A stretch of 64,000 nt of DNA from Helcococcus kunzii ATCC 51366 (GTDB lineage Bacteria > Bacillota > Clostridia > Tissierellales > Peptoniphilaceae). A program made the position numbers and the translations under genes. Below the pieces are notes generated by a model. That model did not search any database. It saw nothing but the letters and a program-made list of their open reading frames with translations, and was not told where the DNA came from. Shown here in pieces: positions 1 through 8,552 of the stretch. Within the stretch, counting starts at the first letter, position 1; each line of letters opens with the position of its first letter. Location: NCBI RefSeq assembly GCF_000245755.1, contig NZ_JH601088.1, forward strand, positions 709,713 through 773,712, written 5' to 3'.

Positions 1-363
1 TTTAATCAGGAAAGATTTTTGCTTGTTTTTCCTGATTATTTAAGGATTCTCGATTTAATCAGGAAAGATTTTTGCTTGTTTTTCCTGATTATTTAGGGAA
101 TCTCGATTTAGTCAGGAAAGGTTTTTACTTGTTTTTCCTTGTTTTTCCTGATTATTCAGGGAATCTCAATTTAATCAGGAAAAGCGTTCAATATTTTTTC
201 CTGTCTATTTCTAGTTTTTTTAGTTTAATCAGGAAAATCGCATTCGAGTTGTACCTGTTTATTTTGAGATTCCCATTTTAATCAGGAAAATCACCTGCTA
301 GCTGTACCTGTTTATTTTAAGATTTTGAATTTAATCAGGAAATTTCCCTATAATTCCATTTTT
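1..363. repeat. Intergenic array A: seven units, ~53-bp period, inverted word TTTAATCAGGAAA
   Basis: Units begin at 1, 54, 107, 170, 224, 277 and 330, so the period is 53-54 bp; the third unit is 63 bp because a TTGTTTTTCC block is doubled inside it. Each unit starts with TTTAATCAGGAAA (one has TTTAGTC). The first three carry the inverse word TTTTTCCTGATTA about 25 bp later; in later units this second word decays to CCTGTCTATTT and then to TACCTGTTTATTT. The linker reads GGGAATCTC in units 2-3 but appears as its reverse complement GAGATTCCC in unit 5. The array reaches the window edge and probably continues upstream. No gene fits here. Confidence 0.9.
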
Positions 364-505
364 ACATGTGTATTTTGAAATATTTTATTTACACATGTAA
401 TGATAAAAATTTTCTACATGTGTATTCCCGTTTTTCCCATTTAGACATGTAATTAACGCCATTTTTCTACATGTGTATTTCTGATTTTCCATTTTACACA
501 TGTAA
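364..505. repeat. Intergenic array B: same period, inverted word ACATGTGTA / TTTACACATGTAA
   Basis: This continues array A without a break and keeps its phase, but with a new word. ACATGTG(TA) lies at 364, 416 and 469, and its inverse TTTACACATGTAA (one copy TTTAGACATGTAA) at 388, 440 and 493. Words therefore alternate in orientation about every 26 bp, with a full period of 52-53 bp. The core ACATGT is itself palindromic. Function unknown. Confidence 0.88.
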
Positions 506-567
506 ATCATAAATTTATTATTTTAACTCGATAAATTTTCTTGAACTATACTATTCCACTCAAATTT

Positions 568-613
568 GAAAAAAAAGCAATCAAAACAACCAACTTGGCT
601 GGTCGTTTTGATT
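568..613 (-). terminator. Rho-independent terminator of the PadR/HAAS operon
   Basis: A 14-bp stem (579-592 with 600-613, one mismatch) and a 7-nt loop are followed, on the minus strand, by a run of eight T. It lies about 100 nt beyond the stop of the 717-1700 gene. I see nothing recognisable between 614 and 716. Confidence 0.8.
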
Positions 614-716
614 TCTACTAACTCTAAGCGCCCAAAATGTACCCCCGAATTGCCACAAAATCTAGCTTTCCGCATATTATGACCAATAAACAACACCTAC
701 TTTAACTCCCAAAGTG

Positions 717-1700
717 CTATTTATCTTTTTTTACAAATACATTTATGGCTGTAGCTATGAATCCAAAGGCGATGCCTGCGATTGGCCACATTATCCAAGA
801 TCTTCCCCAATCATTGGTTAAGAAGCTGTATATTAGGTAGATGCTGGTTATTAGTGTCCAATACATGGCAGCTATTTTCCCGATTATATTGTTTGCTTTT
901 TTATTTTCTGGAGAATAGTCTTCTAATTGTAATAGTTTTGAAGTTGCTGAATATCTCATTGTGTGTTTGACGATGAAATATACGCAAATTGAAATTGTAA
1001 GCCATAGTATTGTAACTGCTAGGGGGATATATTTTTCATCTTTGGTATTATCAACTAAGTTGCTTAATACAATTACAGGGATAATTGATAATATCATTGC
1101 AAATACTGATATACCAACTATTTTGTAAATGTTTATGCTGGAACGAAATTCTTTTGTGTAATGTTCTGCATCATAGGTAAGTTTGAAATTTGATTCTTTT
1201 TCTAAAAATTCATATTTGTTTAATTTTGAGCCTTTCATTATGAAAAGAAGAATGGCAATAGCTAGTAAAATAAAAAGTGTTGGTAATCCAATAATACTTG
1301 CGGTTTGTTCGGTGATCCCAAACATTTCTTCGTCAGCAAAACTATAAAGGATAAATACTGGGATTGCACATATGATAGAAAGAAATATTCCTAATGCAAT
1401 ATATGATGAAGAGTCTATAGTTGTTTGTAAATATTCTTTTACATAATCAGTATCAAACAGTTTTATTTCTTCCTTTTGTGATAGTTCTTTTTCTATTCCT
1501 AAAACTTCTGCAACTTCATTGATGTTTCCAAATTCTGAAATGACAATACCAACTGCTTCATTATCTGTTTTGCCTTCGGCTAGTAATTGTGTATATTTGT
1601 CATTCATCATCTCTAATAGTTCTTCTTTTGCAGAGTTTATTTTCTGTGATTTAGGTAAACCTAAAAACATATTGTCTAAATAAGATTTTATTGCATCCAT
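717..1700 (-). CDS. Membrane protein with N-terminal HAAS/permease-prefix domain, PadR partner
   Basis: This 327-residue protein begins with a soluble helical domain (about 1-75) of the type found next to PadR regulators: a short helix pair, then a segment resembling EAVxxVISEFGNINEVAEVLG that matches the HAAS / permease-prefix-1 pattern. About six hydrophobic segments follow, roughly at 95-118, 132-155, 192-215, 226-246, 271-293 and 299-320, so it should sit in the cytoplasmic membrane. It lies 9 bp behind the padR gene and shares its promoter. In such pairs PadR usually represses its own operon and the HAAS protein is thought to affect envelope stress or signalling; that role is inferred. 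No catalytic motif is visible. Confidence 0.75.
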   Translation of the reverse strand: MDAIKSYLDNMFLGLPKSQKINSAKEELLEMMNDKYTQLLAEGKTDNEAVGIVISEFGNINEVAEVLGIEKELSQKEEIKLFDTDYVKEYLQTTIDSSSYIALGIFLSIICAIPVFILYSFADEEMFGITEQTASIIGLPTLFILLAIAILLFIMKGSKLNKYEFLEKESNFKLTYDAEHYTKEFRSSINIYKIVGISVFAMILSIIPVIVLSNLVDNTKDEKYIPLAVTILWLTISICVYFIVKHTMRYSATSKLLQLEDYSPENKKANNIIGKIAAMYWTLITSIYLIYSFLTNDWGRSWIMWPIAGIAFGFIATAINVFVKKDK

Positions 1701-1709
1701 ATTTTTCTC

Positions 1710-2036
1710 CTAAATAATAAATTTTTCTATAATTTGCTTAGTTAAATCCCATTCTTTCGTTTTTTCTAAATAGTATTTTTTTCCATTATCTGTAATTCGA
1801 TAATAAGTACGTCTACTTCTATCTTCTTTTTCACTTTTAAATGACTCTATATAATTGGATTTTTCAAGTCTTTTAAATGCAGAGTATAAAGTGGTTTCTT
1901 TCATTATTAATTTTTCTTGACTTATTTCGGTTATTGTTTTTGATATTTCATAACCATATGATGGAGTTTCGTATAGGATATACAAAATTATTAAGTCGGT
2001 ATATCCACGTAGAATATCAGAACTTATTTCAGTCAT
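1710..2036 (-). CDS. PadR-family transcriptional repressor
   Basis: This 108-residue winged-helix protein has the PadR hallmarks: an N-terminal helix with RGYTDLIILYILYETPSYGYE, a recognition region around TLYSAFKRLEKSNYIES (about 50-66) and a wing with RTYYRITDNGKKYY (about 80-93). It belongs to the short PadR subfamily (PadR-s2 type), which binds DNA as a dimer. It is the first gene of a two-gene operon, and its promoter is studded with TACTACGAC repeats, the likely autoregulatory operator. The inducer cannot be told from sequence. Confidence 0.88.
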   Translation of the reverse strand: MTEISSDILRGYTDLIILYILYETPSYGYEISKTITEISQEKLIMKETTLYSAFKRLEKSNYIESFKSEKEDRSRRTYYRITDNGKKYYLEKTKEWDLTKQIIEKFII

Positions 2037-2050
2037 ATTTTCTCCTTTTC

Positions 2051-2125
2051 TACTACGACTGGTTTACTATATCTGTCGTAGTAACTTTATGATTAAATTA
2101 TATATAAACTACTACGACAGGTCAA
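2051..2125 (-). promoter_or_regulatory. padR promoter with three TACTACGAC operator half-sites
   Basis: On the minus strand TTGACC (2120-2125) and TATAAT (2097-2102) are 17 bp apart. TACTACGAC occurs at 2051-2059 and 2110-2118, and its inverse GTCGTAGTA at 2075-2083. One copy lies between -35 and -10 and the other two in the leader, as expected of an autorepressor site. Confidence 0.8.
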
Positions 2126-2200
2126 GTAGTTTAGATTAAAGATGAGTCAATTATTAAAAAACTGTAATAATCATAATTTTTACGTAAAATTAGCTATTTA

Positions 2201-2209
2201 TGTTATAAT
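2201..2209 (+). promoter_or_regulatory. Extended -10 promoter of the pheST operon
   Basis: TGTTATAAT (TGn plus TATAAT) ends 23 nt before the pheS start. No good -35 is seen. The leader is too short for a T-box, so tRNA-Phe-dependent control by that route is unlikely. Confidence 0.65.
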
Positions 2210-2232
2210 AATAGGGACTATGGAGGATAATA

Positions 2233-3255
2233 ATGAAAGAAAGATTAGAAGAAATAAAATTAAAATCATTAGAAGCAATTCAAAATGCAAAAGACGAAAA
2301 CAAGCTTGAAGAACTTAGAGTGGAATTTTTGGGTAAAAAAGGAGAATTAACCCTTTTACTTAGAGAAATGGGGAAACTTTCTTCAGAAGAAAGACCTGTT
2401 ATAGGAAAGCTTGCAAATGCAATTAGAAACAAGATACAAGAAGCCTTGGACAATAGGAGAGAAAGCTTTAAATGGTTAAAATTAAAAAAGAGATTATTAG
2501 AAGAAAGAATTGATGTAACTGCTACAAAAGATGAAATATCTATGGGACATAGACATCCATTAAATAAAACAATGGAAGAATTAGAAAATTTATTTAGATA
2601 TATGGGATTTTCTGTAATTGATGGTCCAGAAATAGAAACTGTTACAAATAACTTCGATAAATTAAATTCACCAAAAGATCATCCTTCAAGAGATTTAAGT
2701 GATACATTTTATATTGATAAAGACACTTTATTAAGAACTCATACTTCTCCAGTACAAGTTAGAACAATGATGTCACAAAAACCACCAATTAGGATGGTTT
2801 CAGCGGGACGTACATTTAGGTTTGATGAGGTAGATGCTACACATTCACCAATGTTTCATCAAATAGAAGGTCTAGTTGTTGGGGAAAATGTTTCAATGGC
2901 AAATTTAATTGATACAATTAATATTTTTATTAAAGAATTATTTGGTGAGGAGTTTAAGACAAGATTTAGACCTCACTACTTCCCGTTCACAGAACCTTCA
3001 ATGGAAGTAGACGTTTCATGCTTTAACTGTAAAGGTAAAGGATGTGAAGTTTGCAATCATACAGGTTGGTCTATGGAATTGCTAGGTTGTGGTATGGTTC
3101 ATCCAAATGTATTAGAAAACTGTGGAATCGACAGTGAAAAATACACAGGATTTGCATTTGGAATGGGAGTTGACCGTATAACAATGGTTAAATATGGACT
3201 AAAAGATATTAGATTATTATATGACAATGACAAGAGATTTTTAGATCAATTTTAG
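2233..3255 (+). CDS. pheS: Phenylalanyl-tRNA synthetase alpha subunit
   Basis: This class II synthetase subunit (340 residues, usual length) charges tRNA-Phe with phenylalanine using ATP, as an alpha2beta2 enzyme with PheT. An N-terminal coiled-coil arm (about 1-85) precedes the catalytic core. Motif 1 lies around GHRHPLNKTMEELENLF (105-121), motif 2 around AGRTFRFDEVDATHSPMFHQ (191-210) and motif 3 around GFAFGMGVDRI (306-316). Four cysteines, C263, C266, C271 and C274 (CxxCx4CxxC), form a zinc-knuckle-like loop typical of Firmicute PheS. The start follows a GGAGG site. It leads a tightly packed operon and pheT follows after 11 bp. Confidence 0.98.
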   Translation: MKERLEEIKLKSLEAIQNAKDENKLEELRVEFLGKKGELTLLLREMGKLSSEERPVIGKLANAIRNKIQEALDNRRESFKWLKLKKRLLEERIDVTATKDEISMGHRHPLNKTMEELENLFRYMGFSVIDGPEIETVTNNFDKLNSPKDHPSRDLSDTFYIDKDTLLRTHTSPVQVRTMMSQKPPIRMVSAGRTFRFDEVDATHSPMFHQIEGLVVGENVSMANLIDTINIFIKELFGEEFKTRFRPHYFPFTEPSMEVDVSCFNCKGKGCEVCNHTGWSMELLGCGMVHPNVLENCGIDSEKYTGFAFGMGVDRITMVKYGLKDIRLLYDNDKRFLDQF

Positions 3256-3266
3256 GAGTTTGAACG

Positions 3267-5648
3267 ATGTTAGTACCAATTAAATGGCTTAGAGAATATG
3301 TTGAAATAAAAGATAGTACAAGAGAAATTGCAAATAGAGTTACGGATTCAGGGTCACATGTTGAATCAATCGAAAAATATGAAGAAATGTCTGGATTAGT
3401 AATTGCAAAGATTTTAGATATTAGAAAACATGAAAATGCAGATAAGCTTTCATTAGTTGATTTGGACTATGGCGATGGAAAAGAAACCATTGTAACTGGT
3501 GCAAAAAATATGAGAGTAGGAGATAATGTTGTACTTGCTAAAGTAGGTGCAAAATTACCTGGTGGCATTGAAATTAAAAAAGCAACTTTACAAGGTGTAG
3601 TTTCACCAGGAATGCTTTGTGGTTATTCTGAATTAGGAGTATCAGAAAATTATGTAGATAAAAGATCTGCAGATGGATTGATAATTCTAGATGATGATGT
3701 AAAAGTTGGAGAAGATGCAGTAAAAGCATTAAATTTAGATTCAGAAATTATTGAATTTGAAATTACTCCAAATAGACCAGATTGTTTATCTATAATTGGA
3801 ATGGCTAGAGAAGTTGCTGCAGTATTTGATGAAAAAATTAAAGAACCATCACTTGAAGTAAAAAATGCAGTATCAAATTATAAAGAATTCTTTAATGGAG
3901 TTGAGTTAAATACAGATAAATCTACAAGATTTATGACTGCAGTTGTCAAAGATGTAGAAATTAAGGAATCACCACTATATATCAAAAATTATCTTAGAGA
4001 TGCAGGTATGAGACCAATTAATAATATTGTAGATATTGCTAATTTTATTATGCTTGAATATGGTCAACCATTACATACATATGATTTAGATACAATCTCT
4101 GGGAAAAAATTAATTGTAAGAGAAGGAAAAACAGGAGAAACTGTTAAAACTTTAGATAAAAATGAAAGAAAAATTGAAGCTGGAGATATATTAATTTGCG
4201 ATGATGATAATAATCCTATTGGTATTGCAGGAGTTATGGGTGGATTTGATACTGAAGTTACTGAAAATACAAAAAACATTTTAATAGAATCTGCAACATT
4301 TAATAACGAATCAATCAGAAAAACATCTAAGAGATTGGGCTTGAGATCAGAAGCATCAGCAAGATTTGAAAAAGGTATACCTGCAAAATTAAACGAAATT
4401 GCATTAAAAAGATTTCTACATTTGATTGAAGAGACAAATTCTGGAATAGTTGTTGAAGGATTAAGTGATGATGGAGATTTCGAAGTTGAAGAAAAAAGTC
4501 TGAAATTGAGAAACTCAAAACTAAACTCTTTATTGGGGATTGATTTAGATATTGAGCAATCAAAGAAATATTTAGATTCCTTAGAATTATATACAGAAAT
4601 AGAAGGAGATACATTAAATGTTAAAATCCCATTCTTCAGAAGTGATTTAAATATCGAAGAAGATTTAATTGAAGAGATTGGTAGATTATATGGTTTCCAA
4701 AATATAGCACCCAAATCTTTAGTAGGGGGATTAACACAGGGTATTAAATCAGAGATGAGACAATGCCAAGATGAAGCAAGAATTAATTTATTTGCTTTAG
4801 GATTTTCTGAAATTTTAACTTATTCATTTATTTCTAATAAAGTATTTGACAAGTTGAATTTAAATGAAAATGATAAATTAAGAGATACAGTTAAGATATT
4901 AAATCCATTAGGTGAAGATTTCTCTGTAATGAGAACTACACTTATCGGAAATATGTTAGAAATTATCAGAAGAAACTTAAATAATAAACAAAATGATTTA
5001 AGATTTTTTGAAGTTGGTAATTCATTTATAAAACGTGATGAAACTATAAAAGAAGAAAAGTTAATGACATTTTCTTTAGTGGGTGATTATGATTTTTACT
5101 ATATTAAAAATATATTAATCAATATATTTACTAAATTTGGTATTGAAGATTACGAGTTTATAAGAGAAACAGAAAACCCTATTTTCCATGAAGGAAGATG
5201 TGCAAATGTCATGGTGGATGGCGAAAAAGTAGCTGTAATAGGTGAAATAAGTCCAATCGTTATGGACAATTTTGATATTGAAAAGAGAGTAAATCTTGTT
5301 GAAGCAAATCTTGATGTATTATTTAAATTTAAGAAAGATCAAATAAGATATAAAGAAATATCAAAATATCCAATTGTTGAAAGAGATATAGCTATTGTTG
5401 TAGATAAAGATATTCAATCTCAAGATATTATCAATGTTATTAAACAATATGGTGGAGAGTATTTAAAATATGTTAAATTATTCGATATCTATAAAGGTGA
5501 ACAAATACCAGAAGACAAGGTATCTTTAGCATATAAAATTGGTTTCCAATCCAATGAAATGACATTAAAAGATCAAGTTGTGAAAGAAGCATTTGAAAAT
5601 ATAGTAGAAGGATTAAACAAAACATTCGATGTAAACTTAAGGAGCTGA
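3267..5648 (+). CDS. pheT: Phenylalanyl-tRNA synthetase beta subunit
   Basis: This 793-residue beta subunit matches the family length. Domains in order: an N-terminal OB-fold tRNA-binding domain (about 40-150, with KILDIRKHENADKLSLVDLDYG), the B3/B4 editing domain (about 210-380, containing the RPINNIVDIANFIMLEYGQPLH segment and the SASARFEKG region), B5 (about 400-475), the catalytic-like core (to about 690) and a C-terminal FDX-ACB domain (about 700-793, KYPIVERDIAIVVDK). It partners PheS, binds tRNA-Phe and should hydrolyse misacylated Tyr-tRNA-Phe. It is co-transcribed with pheS, and zapA follows after 2 bp. Confidence 0.98.
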   Translation: MLVPIKWLREYVEIKDSTREIANRVTDSGSHVESIEKYEEMSGLVIAKILDIRKHENADKLSLVDLDYGDGKETIVTGAKNMRVGDNVVLAKVGAKLPGGIEIKKATLQGVVSPGMLCGYSELGVSENYVDKRSADGLIILDDDVKVGEDAVKALNLDSEIIEFEITPNRPDCLSIIGMAREVAAVFDEKIKEPSLEVKNAVSNYKEFFNGVELNTDKSTRFMTAVVKDVEIKESPLYIKNYLRDAGMRPINNIVDIANFIMLEYGQPLHTYDLDTISGKKLIVREGKTGETVKTLDKNERKIEAGDILICDDDNNPIGIAGVMGGFDTEVTENTKNILIESATFNNESIRKTSKRLGLRSEASARFEKGIPAKLNEIALKRFLHLIEETNSGIVVEGLSDDGDFEVEEKSLKLRNSKLNSLLGIDLDIEQSKKYLDSLELYTEIEGDTLNVKIPFFRSDLNIEEDLIEEIGRLYGFQNIAPKSLVGGLTQGIKSEMRQCQDEARINLFALGFSEILTYSFISNKVFDKLNLNENDKLRDTVKILNPLGEDFSVMRTTLIGNMLEIIRRNLNNKQNDLRFFEVGNSFIKRDETIKEEKLMTFSLVGDYDFYYIKNILINIFTKFGIEDYEFIRETENPIFHEGRCANVMVDGEKVAVIGEISPIVMDNFDIEKRVNLVEANLDVLFKFKKDQIRYKEISKYPIVERDIAIVVDKDIQSQDIINVIKQYGGEYLKYVKLFDIYKGEQIPEDKVSLAYKIGFQSNEMTLKDQVVKEAFENIVEGLNKTFDVNLRS

Positions 5649-5650
5649 TT

Positions 5651-6187
5651 ATGAATAGAAATAGATATGAATTTCAAATAAATGGCAATAATTATGTTCT
5701 TAAAACAGAAAGAAGTAAGGAAGAGACTGATAAAATTGTAAGATATGTCGATAGTGAAATAAAAAAAGCAAAAGATATTATTAATTATAGAAATCCAGCT
5801 ATGCATGCAACACTTGCTTGCTTAAACATTGCGGATGATTTGTATGATTTAGAAATTAAACATAAATCACTATTAGAAGAATCAAAAATTCCATTACAAA
5901 ATTATCAGCCATTAAAAGATGAATTTGATCAATATAAAGATAAACATAAAAATGTTGATCAAGATATGGAAAGATTAGAATCAAAGGTTAAGACACTTGA
6001 ATCTCAGTTATCTAATATTACAAATGAAAGAGATAAATTTAAACTTGAATTAGATAGACAAATTTCTCTTTATGAAAAAGATAAGGTAGATAAGAAAAAT
6101 TTAAGAGATAAATTGCTCGAACAAGAAAAACAATGTTTGAGATATCAAAAGCAGATTCAGGAGTTGATTAACCAAAATAGAAGGTAG
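5651..6187 (+). CDS. zapA: Cell division protein ZapA
   Basis: This 178-residue protein has the ZapA head domain (about 1-90: YEFQINGNNYVLKTERSKEE, then a conserved helix with ACLNIADDLYDLE), followed by a long charged coiled coil (about 95-178). ZapA dimerises and tetramerises through coiled coils and bundles FtsZ protofilaments at the division site. It is longer than the ~100-residue E. coli protein, as is common in Clostridia. Its place between pheT and mutS2 recurs in Firmicutes. The start follows an AAGGAG site that overlaps the pheT stop. Confidence 0.88.
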   Translation: MNRNRYEFQINGNNYVLKTERSKEETDKIVRYVDSEIKKAKDIINYRNPAMHATLACLNIADDLYDLEIKHKSLLEESKIPLQNYQPLKDEFDQYKDKHKNVDQDMERLESKVKTLESQLSNITNERDKFKLELDRQISLYEKDKVDKKNLRDKLLEQEKQCLRYQKQIQELINQNRR

Positions 6188-6193
6188 CAATTT

Positions 6194-8551
6194 ATGGAAA
6201 AAAACACATTCACAACATTGGAATGGGATAAAATTAAAGAAATATTGATGACTTATTGTGCATCTAGTTTAGGTGCGCAAAAAGTATCAAAAATAATTCC
6301 TTTAACTAATATTAATAAGATTGAAGCGTTGCAAATAAAAACTGCTGATGCAATTGAATTAATTAGAAAATATTCTTTTCCACCTTTATATGGTATTTTT
6401 GACTTAAAATCAATTATCACTAGATTGAAGAAACATGCTGTTTTGGAAAATATTGATTTTCTAAATATCGCTGATTCATTAAGAGTTTCGCAATCATTAA
6501 AAGATTATACGGCAGAGTATGAAGGTGAAGATAATAAGGTTGTTGAGCAAATTGATAAATTATATACCAATATAAGGATACAAAAAGAAATTGAACGCAT
6601 CATTCTCGATGAAGAGACTATAGCCGATGATGCATCCAAAACCTTATTTAATATTAGAAAAAGTATAAGAGAAAAAACTGAAGAAGCGAGAAAAAAATTA
6701 AATTCTTTAGTAAAAGACGATACAACAAATCTACAAGATGGATTTATCACAATGAGAGATGGGAGATATGTAGTGCCAGTGAAGACTGGAGCGAAATCAA
6801 AGGTTCCAGGAATCACTCATGATGTATCTTCTTCTGGTCAAACTTTATATATTGAACCAATGGTAATTGTTGAAATTAACAATAAAATAAGAGATCTTGA
6901 AATTGAAGAATATGAAGAAATTCGAAAAATACTAAAAGATCTTTCTGAAATGATATTTAACTACCATGAAGAGATAGAAAACAATCAGTATTTACTTGTT
7001 GATCTTGATTTTACTTTTGCTAAGGCGAAATATGCACTTGAAAAAGGACACACTAAGCCAATTTTAAATGATGAAAAAATCATTGATATTAAAAATGCAA
7101 AGCATCCTCTATTAAAAGGTAAAATAGTACCGATTGATGTTAAAATTGGTGAAAATTACAACGCCTTAGTTATAACAGGACCTAATACTGGTGGTAAAAC
7201 TGTCAGCTTAAAAACTGTAGGATTGGTTGTGTTTATGGCACAAGCTGGGCTATTTGTACCATGTGATGAGTTTTCTAAGGTGGCAGTGTTTAACGATGTG
7301 TTTGCTGATATTGGAGATAATCAAAGTATAGAGCAATCTCTATCAACTTTTTCAGCATCTATGACAAATATCGTAAATATATTAAATAAAGCAAATGATA
7401 AATCCTTAGTACTTTTTGACGAATTAGGGAATGGTACAGACCCTACAGAAGGTGCAGCATTAGCTATGGCAATTATTGATACATTAGTAAAAAGAGAGTC
7501 AATTTTACTATCAACAACGCATTATAGTGAATTAAAACTATATGCTATGTCAACAGAAGGTGTACAAAATGCCAATGTAGAGTTTGATATCGAGACTTTA
7601 TCGCCAACATATAAATTAACAATTGGTAGACCGGGTAAATCAAATGCTTTCGAAATTTCAAGAAGATTAGGATTATTCGAGGATATTCTTTTTGATGCTA
7701 AACAATATATTTCAAAAGAAAATCGAGATTTTGAAGATATTATTGCTGAAATAGAGGACGATAAATCAAGATTAGATAATCAATTGAGTGAAGTTAATAA
7801 AGAAAAATTAAGATATCAAAAATTGATTGATGATTTTAACAATGATGTGGGTAAAAGAAGAGAAAAAGCTGAAAAAGATATCGAAAAGGCTAAAGAAGAA
7901 GCTAAGAAAATTCTTTATGATGCCAAAAATAAATCTAAGGAATTGTTAAGAATAGCTAAAAGTCAAAAGGGTAGGTCAGAAAGTAGAGATATTGATAGAG
8001 CGTATTCGGAAATTAATGAGAAATATAAAGAAGAAAATAAACGATACGAAACAAAACCAAAACAAACGAGAAAAAATAATAAAATTATTGATGTGAAACT
8101 TGGAGAAACCGTGAAGGTATTATCCATGGGTGGAGAATTAGGTGTTGTACAGACTTTACCAGATAATAAAGGAGAAGTTACTGTACAAATGGGTATACTT
8201 AAATTTACAGTAAATATCAGAGATTTAGAGAAGACTCAATCGGAAATTGAAAAAGAAAAATCAAAATCTTCATATAAACAAGTTATGAGAAATACTGCTA
8301 TGAAACAGGCTAAACAAGAGTTAGATGTTAGAGGACTTAATGTAGAAGAAGCTATCATAGAAATAGAAAAATTCTTTGATGATTCAATTTTATTTGGACT
8401 TAAAAGAGTTGAGATAATACATGGAAAAGGTACGGGAGCACTACGTGCAGGCCTTACAGACTTTTTCAGAAAGTCAAAATATGTAGATGAGTTTAGACTT
8501 GGAAATGCAGATGAGGGAGGAGCAGGGGTTACTGTTGTAACTCTTAGATAA
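6194..8551 (+). CDS. mutS2: MutS2 / RqcU ATPase with Smr domain
   Basis: This is a 785-residue MutS2. An N-terminal MutS core-clamp region (to about 300) is followed by the ABC-type ATPase with Walker A GPNTGGKT (about 329-336) and Walker B LVLFDELGNGTDP (about 405-417), a long charged coiled coil (about 515-625), a KOW-like segment (GETVKVLSMGGELGVV) and a C-terminal Smr domain (about 705-785) with the LDVRGL and HGKGTGALR motifs. MutS2 is not a mismatch-repair protein: family members suppress recombination and, in B. subtilis, act on collided ribosomes. The start is 7 bp after zapA, and argS follows almost at once. Confidence 0.96.
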   Translation: MEKNTFTTLEWDKIKEILMTYCASSLGAQKVSKIIPLTNINKIEALQIKTADAIELIRKYSFPPLYGIFDLKSIITRLKKHAVLENIDFLNIADSLRVSQSLKDYTAEYEGEDNKVVEQIDKLYTNIRIQKEIERIILDEETIADDASKTLFNIRKSIREKTEEARKKLNSLVKDDTTNLQDGFITMRDGRYVVPVKTGAKSKVPGITHDVSSSGQTLYIEPMVIVEINNKIRDLEIEEYEEIRKILKDLSEMIFNYHEEIENNQYLLVDLDFTFAKAKYALEKGHTKPILNDEKIIDIKNAKHPLLKGKIVPIDVKIGENYNALVITGPNTGGKTVSLKTVGLVVFMAQAGLFVPCDEFSKVAVFNDVFADIGDNQSIEQSLSTFSASMTNIVNILNKANDKSLVLFDELGNGTDPTEGAALAMAIIDTLVKRESILLSTTHYSELKLYAMSTEGVQNANVEFDIETLSPTYKLTIGRPGKSNAFEISRRLGLFEDILFDAKQYISKENRDFEDIIAEIEDDKSRLDNQLSEVNKEKLRYQKLIDDFNNDVGKRREKAEKDIEKAKEEAKKILYDAKNKSKELLRIAKSQKGRSESRDIDRAYSEINEKYKEENKRYETKPKQTRKNNKIIDVKLGETVKVLSMGGELGVVQTLPDNKGEVTVQMGILKFTVNIRDLEKTQSEIEKEKSKSSYKQVMRNTAMKQAKQELDVRGLNVEEAIIEIEKFFDDSILFGLKRVEIIHGKGTGALRAGLTDFFRKSKYVDEFRLGNADEGGAGVTVVTLR

Positions 8552-8552
8552 T

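Noticed and set aside
72..281. 69-codon open frame inside array A
   Set aside because: Its residues simply repeat the array words; the 53-bp period is not a multiple of 3, and there is no ribosome site.
1..505. CRISPR array
   Set aside because: The words alternate in orientation, the linkers are similar to each other rather than unique spacers, and no cas gene is in the window.
2123..2232. T-box leader for pheST
   Set aside because: The likely transcription start leaves only about 20 nt of leader, and no T-box sequence (TGGNACCGCG) is seen.
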